From: PCC-7336 sp039817825
Lineage (GTDB): Bacteria > Cyanobacteriota > Cyanobacteriia > Thermostichales > PCC-7336
Reading direction: 5' to 3'
Assembly (NCBI GenBank): GCA_039817825.1
Contig: JBCBVA010000158.1
Coordinates: 1-6,680 of the forward strand
DNA length: 6,680 nucleotides
Shown here piece after piece: positions 1-4,682 of this stretch (the first letter of the stretch is position 1; each line of letters starts with the position of its first letter). A model generated the notes under the pieces. It saw only the letters and a program-made list of their open reading frames with translations. It was not told the origin of the DNA and did no database searches. Both the position numbers and the translations under genes were made by a program.

Positions 1-379
1 AGTGCTGGTGACTACGCTGCTGCTCAATTTGACGGTGGTATTGCTCAAAGGCTGGGTGGGCTGGTGGACGGGCTCCCTCAGCCTGATGGCCGATGCCCTG
101 CATAGCGTGACTGACAGTGCGAATAACGTGTTGGGCCTGGTGATCAATCAGTTGGCCTCTCCCCAACCTGATCGCGATCATCCCTATGGACACCAGAAGT
201 TTGAGGCGGTGGGAGCACTGGGAATTGCCGCATTTCTGGGCATTGCCTGCTTTGAAATTCTCAAAGGGGCCGTAGAGCGGTTGATCTTTGGCGGTGAGCC
301 GGTGGAAATGAGCGCGATCGTGTGTAGTTTATCTTACATCTCTTCGTTACCATGGGGCCTAGACCGCTGTGACAAATAG
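1..379 (+). pseudogene. Cation diffusion facilitator (CDF) transporter, N-terminal part only, 3' end lost
   Basis: CDF proteins export divalent metals (Zn, Co, Fe, Mn, Cd) across the cytoplasmic membrane in exchange for protons. The visible part starts upstream of the window. It contains a first hydrophobic segment, then the diagnostic ADALHSVTD stretch (residues about 30-38 counted from position 2), where H34 and D38 are the usual metal-site residues of TM2, and then the DRDHPYGHQKFE loop typical of the family. A third hydrophobic segment follows (about 70-88). Family-like sequence stops near residue 104 (position about 316). The last 20 or so residues look random and end at 377-379. The remaining membrane helices and the cytoplasmic domain are absent, so the product is very probably non-functional. 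The frame runs about 45 bases into the convergent channel gene. The break lies next to a GCGATCG heptamer (314-320). The family is certain; the truncation is inferred from family length. Confidence 0.85.
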
Positions 380-1026
380 CTCCCAATCAAAATGGCAATA
401 AAAACAGAGGAATACATCTGCCCTATGATGGCCTCTAGGTTTGTCAGTACCTGGGCAACCTCGCTCAGGGGAACAATATCGCCATACCCCAGGGTGGTCA
501 GGGTGGTAAAACTAAAGTGAATTGTCCTGAGGTAAGAGCCTATCTGGACCAGTGGTTGGGAGAAGGCATTAGCATCCAGGGTATTGACAATGCCGTATAG
601 CAAGGCCCAGATAAACCCAATCAGCAGGTAAACACTGATTCCACCTCTCACGATATCGATGGTAACCTCGGGAGCGGTAAAGATATCTCGGCCAATCCAG
701 TAGGCGGCCCCTGTTAGGTAGAGGGCAAAAATAGTTTGGGAGATCAGCCTCAGGGGCTGATTTAGGTAACTGATCCAGCCAAGGCTAGACATTACCCCGA
801 AGCAAAAGGCAATGATTGCGATCGCACCATACACCATCATCAAGCGTCTGGGCAGTGCAAAGCTTTTGATAACAATGATGATGGTATACAGCAGTAGCGA
901 AATAGAGAAAATATTACCGATCCCATCCCGCAAAAATGGAGAAACGACAAATGTAAAGATCAGAACGATCAGCAGCTGTCGGTATTTTTGATCTTTGGAT
1001 TTAAGCAAAGGTCTCATCGGCGGCAT
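334..1026 (-). CDS. Potassium-channel-like membrane protein (Ion_trans_2 type pore)
   Basis: A 230-residue integral membrane protein with a K+-channel signature. Hydrophobic segments lie roughly at residues 16-30, 38-56, 65-82, 92-110, 128-148 and 195-217. Between the last two is a re-entrant pore loop ending in TTLGYGD (177-183), the canonical selectivity filter. The layout is therefore six-segment-like, but I see no regular arginine/lysine repeat in the fourth segment, so voltage sensing is doubtful. After the last helix only about 13 hydrophilic residues remain, so there is no RCK or cyclic-nucleotide domain. The start could be the ATG at 1026 or the one at 1017; neither has a clear Shine-Dalgarno sequence. 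It is flanked by the broken 3' ends of a CDF gene and a toxin gene, so it sits at a rearrangement point. Probable role: K+ flux across the cytoplasmic membrane. The ion and the gating stimulus cannot be read from sequence. Confidence 0.88.
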   Translation of the reverse strand: MPPMRPLLKSKDQKYRQLLIVLIFTFVVSPFLRDGIGNIFSISLLLYTIIIVIKSFALPRRLMMVYGAIAIIAFCFGVMSSLGWISYLNQPLRLISQTIFALYLTGAAYWIGRDIFTAPEVTIDIVRGGISVYLLIGFIWALLYGIVNTLDANAFSQPLVQIGSYLRTIHFSFTTLTTLGYGDIVPLSEVAQVLTNLEAIIGQMYSSVFIAILIGSYLSQRSRPHGNEEM

Positions 1027-1274
1027 TTCAGATGTAATGCCCCGATATTAATTGAGGATATGCTCCAATAAATTGTAGTTTTTATATCCTGCAGTTGGCC
1101 ATGAGAACATACCCATGGAGAGTTTACATCAAGCCCAACCCAGGATCTCCAGGAAACTCCGCCCAAAACTGAGGAGCGGCGATTGACTCCAGGAAACCGC
1201 TCAGCCAGACCACTTTTGAAAAGGACAATCAGGGGCGAGGTGTTGATGACGACATTGAGGGCAGGGTCAGACAA
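1014..1274 (-). pseudogene. Degenerate DUF3368/PIN-like toxin, N-terminus only
   Basis: The first 24 residues (start TTG at 1274) read VVINTSPLIVLFKSGLA (residues 8-24), the characteristic N-terminus of DUF3368 PIN-like proteins, the toxin partners of UPF0175 antitoxins. Intact members are roughly 150-170 residues. Here the likeness stops after about residue 26, and the rest of the 86-residue frame is not PIN-like and runs into the channel gene. The later acidic residues of the nuclease site are missing, so activity is not expected. An 11-bp direct repeat (CTCCAGGAAAC at 1147-1157 and 1187-1197) lies where homology fails and may mark a slippage or deletion. The frame overlaps the antitoxin by 8 bases, the usual coupled arrangement. 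The family is well supported by the motif together with the neighbour. Confidence 0.7.
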
Positions 1275-1521
1275 TGTCGGCTAGCTCCTCGGCAAGGTCT
1301 TCGGCAGTGTACTGAAAGACTGAGACCTGATAGTGGGCCAGGGTGTTGATAAAGGCTGCTCGGCTGAGGCCAGCGACCTCGGCGGCTTTTCCTTGGGAAA
1401 TTTCACCCAGTTCGTACCACTTGACAGCGGCAGCGATGCGCATTGCTTGCACAAACTCCTTGGGGGCTTTGCGTAGGGCAGAGAAGATGGTGTCGGGCAG
1501 TTGGATTTGGATGGTTTGCAT
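1267..1521 (-). CDS. UPF0175 family antitoxin
   Basis: An 84-residue protein of the UPF0175 family, small helix-turn-helix antitoxins that usually precede a DUF3368 PIN-like toxin. It begins with a short beta-like segment (MQTIQIQLPD). Next comes the conserved helix around EFVQAMRIAAAVKWYELGE (22-40), then an HTH-like stretch ISQGKAAEVAGLSRAAFINTL (41-61), which would bind its own promoter, and an acidic C-terminus (EDLAEELADIV), which in this family would contact the toxin. Length is normal for the family. The ATG at 1521 is the natural start, but its ribosome site is weak. The gene overlaps the toxin remnant downstream; since that toxin is broken, the antitoxin is probably an orphan. A fragment of a methylase-like gene ends 24 bases upstream on the same strand. 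Confidence 0.85.
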   Translation of the reverse strand: MQTIQIQLPDTIFSALRKAPKEFVQAMRIAAAVKWYELGEISQGKAAEVAGLSRAAFINTLAHYQVSVFQYTAEDLAEELADIV

Positions 1522-1545
1522 AGGTACAAGAGGTTAGTTTGTGCT

Positions 1546-1683
1546 TCAGTGGCGGTTGCTTCTAGGGTAATGTCTAAATTTGAGGTGGCTTTCGTTTTCG
1601 GTTTTTACTTTCTTATCGTGTAAACCCTGGGCTACTTCCTCAACGTAGCGCTGGTGGTTGAGTTCTAGCAGGCGATCGCACTT
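1546..1683 (-). pseudogene. C-terminal fragment resembling a type II restriction-modification DNA methylase
   Basis: The minus-strand frame between the stop at 1684-1686 and the TGA at 1546-1548 encodes 45 residues with no usable start. Its first half, RLLELNHQRYVEEVAQGLHDKK, reads like the C-terminal tail I associate with cyanobacterial Eco57I-type/N6-adenine methylases (a pattern of the form LLxLNHxRYxEEVxxGLHxK). The rest (VKTENESHLKFRHYPRSNRH) is basic and not recognisable. A HIP1 octamer lies at its 5' edge (1672-1679). No catalytic motif of the enzyme is present in the window, so only the tail remains. The assignment comes from memory of the tail pattern and is moderate to weak; the reading frame itself is certain. 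Confidence 0.4.
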
Positions 1684-1800
1684 TTATACAACCTGTGGCG
1701 CAGTGGATGATGGTGAATGTAATTGCAACGACGCCCCAAAATGAGTGTTTCTAGTTGACGGATTGATGCGTCGCGTCGCATTGCTTCATCTAAATCGGAT
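1684..1800. other. Left chromosomal flank of the cassette, no gene recognised
   Basis: This short stretch between the methylase-like fragment and the attC-like site holds only short open frames on either strand. A minus-strand frame of about 45 codons (DLDEAMRRDASIRQLETLI and onward) begins after a stop next to the core site and ends just inside the methylase-like fragment; I do not recognise it. The base composition matches the AT-richer flanks and not the central block. Confidence 0.4.
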
Positions 1801-1899
1801 CTCTAACGCCGAGTTAAGCTGTAGCGCTGTTCTGGCGCAGGACTTGTACGAGCAAGGTCCGTGACAGGTTGCCACGTCAGCTTCAAAGTCAGGTTAGAT
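1801..1899 (-). other. attC-like integron recombination site (99 bp)
   Basis: Read on the minus strand, the site starts with ATCTAAC (1899-1893, a perfect RYYYAAC) and ends with GTTAGAG (1807-1801, six of seven matches to GTTRRRY). Internal boxes TTTGAAGCTG and CAGCTTAACTC pair with one unpaired G (position 1884) between TT and AAGC, the extrahelical base that sets attC polarity. The right end (CAGCTTAACTCGGCGTTAGAG) closely resembles the right end of the aadA-cassette attC as I remember it. The interior is an imperfect palindrome with a central stem: GGACTTG at 1840-1846 against CAAGGTCC at 1853-1860. Polarity places it downstream of the minus-strand DUF4336 gene, exactly where a cassette's attC belongs. 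Length is within the known attC range. Confidence 0.78.
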
Positions 1900-1947
1900 C
1901 GTATGCGCCGTAACCTATTAGATTGCTGATTTGAGTGCGTAATCGTC

Positions 1948-1970
1948 TGCTGTCGGCCAATAGCGGACGT
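1948..1970. repeat. TGTCGG...CGGACG repeat-like element between DUF4336 gene and attC
   Basis: The plus strand reads TGTCGGCCAATAGCGGACG at 1951-1969. It resembles the better hairpin at 4544-4569 (TGTCCG...CGGACA), and both look like the TGTCCGCTTTGGG-type dispersed intergenic repeat known to me from many proteobacterial genomes. Pairing is poorer here. It lies inside the cassette end, 50 bases from attC. Confidence 0.35.
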
Positions 1971-1998
1971 AAACTCAGTCTCTCACTTATCGGCATGA

Positions 1999-2700
1999 TC
2001 AATCGGTTTTGAGCGCCCAGTCGAAGGCTTTCTTGACGGTGCGGTGGGCATCTTCGGTGATGCAAATGCCGTGCGCGATCGCTACGCGGTCGAAGTCCCA
2101 ACGAAGGAGCGCCTCCGCGCTGGCTCGGGCCGCATCGAGATCACCGAAGGTACTCCTCAGATCCTTGGCGGTTCCGCCCGACGGGCCAAGGACGCCCACA
2201 GTGCGTTTGACGAAACGCCAGAACCAGGATTCGCCATCCGGATCGTGGCGCTGGATGAGATCGGTGAGGATCAACGTCCCCGAACGCCCGTGGTAGAAGA
2301 CGACCTCGTCGAAAAAGCTGCTTCCACCGAAGCAGAGGGTGTTGATCTGGCCGCCCCACGCCTGCGGAGTATCCGTCCCGATGACGTGGCAGACGGGAGC
2401 GTCCGGGTGCCGCTCGCGGAAGCGGGGAGAAACCCAGACATCAGCCGATGGGTATTGCTCCTTCCACGGGCCGACTCCAAGGCTGTGAATCTTATTCGGC
2501 GCGACGATGAACTTCACAGCACCGAGCGCTTCGACTGCCGCTTGTACCTCTGGGGTGGGCTCAAGCGGCGAATGAATCCAAAGATTCCCGGGCTCGAGTT
2601 CGACGATGGTCATGCGCGTTGCAAACGGGATCGTCATCATCCGCACCCGTGGCCCGTTGCAAATCCAGATTCGGTCTCCGAATGGTTGGAGTAGGCTCAT
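1999..2700 (-). CDS. DUF4336 family protein (metallo-beta-lactamase-like fold)
   Basis: A 233-residue protein spanning a full DUF4336 domain. The family's conserved pieces are visible in order: the N-terminal LLQPFGDRIWICNGPRV (3-19); LWIHSPLEPTPEVQAAVEALG (40-60); APNKIHSLGVGPW (67-79) with N69, K70 and H72; the acidic/aromatic SFFDEVVFYH (128-137) with E132 and H137; LILTDLIQ (143-150) with D147; and VAIAHGICI (206-214) with H210. The fold is distantly related to metallo-beta-lactamase hydrolases, but the classic HxHxDH motif is absent, and no reaction is established for the family to my knowledge. The start ATG at 2700 overlaps the stop of the upstream gene in an ATGA, so the two are translationally coupled and probably act in one pathway. 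There is no signal peptide, so it should be cytoplasmic. It is followed by the attC-like site. Confidence 0.85.
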   Translation of the reverse strand: MSLLQPFGDRIWICNGPRVRMMTIPFATRMTIVELEPGNLWIHSPLEPTPEVQAAVEALGAVKFIVAPNKIHSLGVGPWKEQYPSADVWVSPRFRERHPDAPVCHVIGTDTPQAWGGQINTLCFGGSSFFDEVVFYHGRSGTLILTDLIQRHDPDGESWFWRFVKRTVGVLGPSGGTAKDLRSTFGDLDAARASAEALLRWDFDRVAIAHGICITEDAHRTVKKAFDWALKTD

Positions 2701-4106
2701 GCTGCACCTCGCGAGGCGCGTTCGAAAGCAAGCAAGATCCGGAATTCGATGCTCGTTCGTCGCCCCGCAAGCTCCTGGGGAGAGTTGGGGGCCGTGAAGG
2801 CGGCGTGGGGGCAGGACCAGTGATGTTCGCCCGGCAGTTCGTCGAAGGTTTTGAACAACAATGACTCGGAGGGACGCAGGAACGGAAACCAGTACCAGCG
2901 GTGGTCTTCGTTGGGCCGGTAGTAACCGACCTCACCGTCTCGGTCGGGGTAGTGAACCGTAACAGGGATAAAGTCCTCGTCGCGAACGGAGGTGATGTCT
3001 ACGAAGGCCAGAGGCGTGGAGTGCACAACCCCGGCTACCGATTGCCAGAGATTCGCCACGACGACGCGGGAGCCTGCCCATCGTTCAGCATTGGCGTGTG
3101 GGAGTAACTCCCAGAGTCTACGAACGCCTGCTCCGCGTCCGTAATCCGCGTGGACAATGCGAATCGGGGGACGTCGCCCCGGAGTGTGCTCCGTATGCCG
3201 CACCGTATGATCGAATACCCAGGCGAAGGAAGCTCCGAGGTGTTCCTTGAGCGCCGCTTCGATCGCGCCATAGGTCACTCTTGCTTCGCTGTCGCTAGGC
3301 GGTTGGGCAAACACCGTCGGTGCGGCAATGAGCTCGAAGCCCTCGCGATCGAAGCTAGGGGCGGGATGCCGATGACGGCCATTGCGCATGGTGACCCGGT
3401 GCGTCACCGTCGCGGAAACGTCGAGGTAGGCGTCGGTTTCGCGGGGGACGTCCTCGGCGGCGTAGGTGACCTCTGCCTCGCACTCCGAAGGTGGGCGTTG
3501 TTGGAGGGCGTCGCGCGCAAGTGCGGCAAGCGACGCGCTAGATAGGAGATCCTCAACTGCACCATCGGCGTCAGTATGCGAAGCCAGACAGCGGTCCACG
3601 TGGACGAGTGCTCCTACGACAGCTTCGGCGAGAATCAGCACGGGCAGGTCTGTCCTCACAGCCCCGAGCTGCCGCCCGTCGCGCAACCACGTACTGATCG
3701 CAGCTCGGGCGCGGTCAAGTAGGCGTTGAAGCGATGCAGAGTCCCCGCCGCGGCGATAGAGATCCCGTACGAGCGCAGCAGCGCACAGATCTTGGCGGCT
3801 GAACTCGAACGCGAAGTTCAGTCCCGATTCGAGCGAGGTCCAATACGACTCGGCCGAGCTCGCCTGTGGGACGGACTCGAGGGGCGCAAGGAGGGGCTGG
3901 AGGGTCCGGTCCAGTACTCGAGTGTAGAGATCCTCTTTGTTGTCGAAGTAATAGAAGATCTTAGCTTTGCTGACACCTGCGGCCGAAGCAACTTTCTGGA
4001 TGGAGGTCGCCTCGAAGCCATTCACTGCAAACTCGGCGGTGGCGGCCTCCAGCAACATATCCCGTTGGTGTTCGGACGAGGGCACCGCTTGTCCTCTCTG
4101 ACTCAT
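2697..4106 (-). CDS. TetR-type regulator fused to a CmcJ/NvfI/AsaB-family oxygenase-like domain
   Basis: One 469-residue frame with two complete modules (numbered from the ATG at 4106). Residues about 10-200 form a TetR protein: the HTH lies at 35-65 (SIQKVASAAGVSKAKIFYYF, then NKEDLY), followed by helical ligand-domain sequence. After a seven-residue linker (about 202-208), residues 209-462 match the CmcJ/NvfI/AsaB/GA4-desaturase-like family: FDREGFELI, FAWVFDHTVRH, RIVHADYG with a possible HxD metal pair (H319, D321), VANLWQSVAG, FIPVTVHYPDRDGEVGYY, HRWYWFPFLRPSESLLFKTFD, PHAAFTAP (H434), and RTSIEFR (R450, R456). Relatives are Fe(II)/2-oxoglutarate-type oxygenases in cephamycin and fungal product pathways. 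There is no stop or credible internal start at the linker. The ATG at 4106 has a strong ribosome site; an ATG at 4127 (476 residues) and a TTG at 4148 (483) are in frame. The fusion probably senses a ligand, represses its own operon and modifies a small molecule; this last part is inference. Confidence 0.87.
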   Translation of the reverse strand: MSQRGQAVPSSEHQRDMLLEAATAEFAVNGFEATSIQKVASAAGVSKAKIFYYFDNKEDLYTRVLDRTLQPLLAPLESVPQASSAESYWTSLESGLNFAFEFSRQDLCAAALVRDLYRRGGDSASLQRLLDRARAAISTWLRDGRQLGAVRTDLPVLILAEAVVGALVHVDRCLASHTDADGAVEDLLSSASLAALARDALQQRPPSECEAEVTYAAEDVPRETDAYLDVSATVTHRVTMRNGRHRHPAPSFDREGFELIAAPTVFAQPPSDSEARVTYGAIEAALKEHLGASFAWVFDHTVRHTEHTPGRRPPIRIVHADYGRGAGVRRLWELLPHANAERWAGSRVVVANLWQSVAGVVHSTPLAFVDITSVRDEDFIPVTVHYPDRDGEVGYYRPNEDHRWYWFPFLRPSESLLFKTFDELPGEHHWSCPHAAFTAPNSPQELAGRRTSIEFRILLAFERASRGAA

Positions 4107-4130
4107 GTTTTGTCCTCTCTGACTCATGTT
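4089..4130. repeat. Perfect 21-bp tandem duplication carrying the ribosome site and start codon
   Basis: Positions 4089-4109 and 4110-4130 are identical 21-bp units. On the minus strand each unit contains an ATG and the purine run AGAGAGGA, encoding MSQRGQN-like heptads (MSQRGQNMSQRGQ). The copy gives the ATG at 4106 a good Shine-Dalgarno sequence, while the ATG at 4127 lacks one. It looks like a recent duplication because both copies are exact. Confidence 0.9.
4113..4120 (-). promoter_or_regulatory. Ribosome binding site AGAGAGGA of the fusion gene
   Basis: The minus strand reads AGAGAGGA, six bases before the ATG at 4106. It decides the start: the other in-frame ATG (4127) is preceded by GTTGGAAAC, with no comparable site, and would lie almost at the predicted transcription start. 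Confidence 0.65.
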
Positions 4131-4138
4131 TCCAACAC

Positions 4139-4167
4139 AACCTAGCAATAATTTGACCGATGGTCAA
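4139..4167 (-). promoter_or_regulatory. Predicted sigma-70-type promoter of the cassette operon
   Basis: On the minus strand TTGACC (4167-4162) is followed after 17 bases by TAGGTT (4144-4139), an acceptable -35/-10 pair. Transcription would start near 4132, giving a leader of about 26 bases that contains the ribosome site. The -35 element is one arm of the operator palindrome, so a bound TetR dimer would block polymerase. This is inference from spacing and motif only. Confidence 0.45.
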
Positions 4168-4191
4168 ATCAATGGTCAAATTATTGGTCAA
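4151..4191. promoter_or_regulatory. Operator: ATTTGACC-GAT-GGTCAAAT palindrome plus phased GGTCAA repeats
   Basis: A perfect palindrome with 8-bp arms (4151-4158 and 4162-4169) around a 3-bp centre is followed by two more GGTCAA copies, at 4174 and 4186. The three copies start exactly 12 bp apart (4162, 4174, 4186). A compact palindrome of this type right upstream of a tetR-type gene is the expected TetR-family operator. The extra half-sites could extend binding or allow cooperative dimers. Confidence 0.72.
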
Positions 4192-4200
4192 CTTGTCCAA

Positions 4201-4543
4201 AGGCTCGAGCCCGGAAGCTGTGCGGAGTCAGCAAGCCAAGGCATCGTCGAGCTCGGGAGGCGCCCGCGACTATGGAATATCCAGCATCCTGCGCGAGGGC
4301 ATCAAATTTTGGCTGAACCGGCCACGGCAAACGCTACCCAACGCAAGCATCGGGATATCGCTAAGCGGCAGCAAGTTGACGATCTGGTAGATGGCCTTGC
4401 TGATGTGGCACTGGCCTATCTGGAGATAAATCGATGTGCACTGCATGTCGCGCTGCGACGTTGTGAACTCACCCAGAGGGGAGCTAATTTGTTCAAGTCC
4501 GGGTGGGACAATAAGGGAGCAACTTTGGATGTAACGCCAGTAA
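4201..4543. other. Long leader of the cassette, no gene recognised
   Basis: About 340 bases between the operator and the hairpin repeat. The plus strand is open in one frame from 4126 to 4599 (157 codons), but that frame starts inside the fusion gene, crosses the operator, matches nothing I know, and its last residues (MSVLGRKRTVEAL) are the usual spurious translation of the TGTCCG-type repeat. Minus-strand frames are short. It may be relic sequence from an earlier cassette. I see no RNA gene or terminator that I can support. Confidence 0.45.
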
Positions 4544-4569
4544 TGTCCGTTTTGGGTCGAAAGCGGACA
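4544..4569. repeat. TGTCCG...CGGACA hairpin repeat at the cassette start
   Basis: A near-perfect inverted repeat: TGTCCGTTTT (4544-4553) pairs with AAAGCGGACA (4560-4569), ten base pairs with one G-T pair, around a six-base loop GGGTCG. It belongs in appearance to a dispersed intergenic repeat frequent in proteobacteria, where it yields spurious MSALGQKRTF-like translations (here MSVLGRKRTV). It lies about 25 bases inside the putative cassette boundary and is not typical of cyanobacterial DNA. Confidence 0.55.
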
Positions 4570-4682
4570 GTCGAAGCATTGTGTCTCGATGCACTCTAAC
4601 GATTGTTTTAGTCGGCTTTACCCACTTTTTTTCTGCATAACTTGCCCAAAAGAGATGCGTTTGAGCTGCACTGTCTAAAGTT

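Larger units (their letters stand above)
1807..4599 (-). mobile_element. Putative single integron gene cassette carrying the oxygenase-fusion/DUF4336 operon
   Basis: The block is bounded by two identical cores. CTCTAAC at 1801-1807 ends the attC-like site, and CTCTAAC at 4594-4600 would be the point where the cassette begins on the minus strand (GTTAGAG followed by TGC, a common cassette start). Integron crossover falls between G and TT, which gives a 2,793-bp cassette. Contents in order on the minus strand: a leader of about 0.45 kb, operator and promoter, the TetR-oxygenase fusion gene, the DUF4336 gene, and attC. The block is visibly GC-richer than either flank and its genes differ in codon style. 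No integrase and no second attC are visible, so this would be a lone cassette at a secondary site or the remnant of an array. The attC end is well supported; the other end rests on the 7-bp core and the composition change. Confidence 0.62.

Noticed and set aside
1281..1537. Frames of 64-82 codons overlapping the antitoxin
   Set aside because: The UPF0175 reading explains this DNA; the alternatives are rich in proline and serine and match nothing.
2044..2694. 216-codon plus-strand frame opposite the DUF4336 gene
   Set aside because: It is an antisense shadow produced by GC-rich codon bias; the minus strand carries clear DUF4336 motifs.
3150..4145. Several plus-strand frames opposite the TetR-oxygenase gene
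   Set aside because: Low-complexity, arginine- and serine-rich translations typical of antisense frames, with no recognisable motif.
4126..4599. 157-codon plus-strand open frame with a stop exactly in the core site
   Set aside because: It begins inside the fusion gene's 5' end, crosses the operator, resembles no family, and its C-terminus is the spurious translation of a dispersed repeat.
4600..4682. Possible second attC half-site or terminator between the cassette and fruK
   Set aside because: The sequence next to the core is faintly attC-like on the minus strand, but no partner RYYYAAC or pairing arm is present, and I see no hairpin with a T-run for a terminator.
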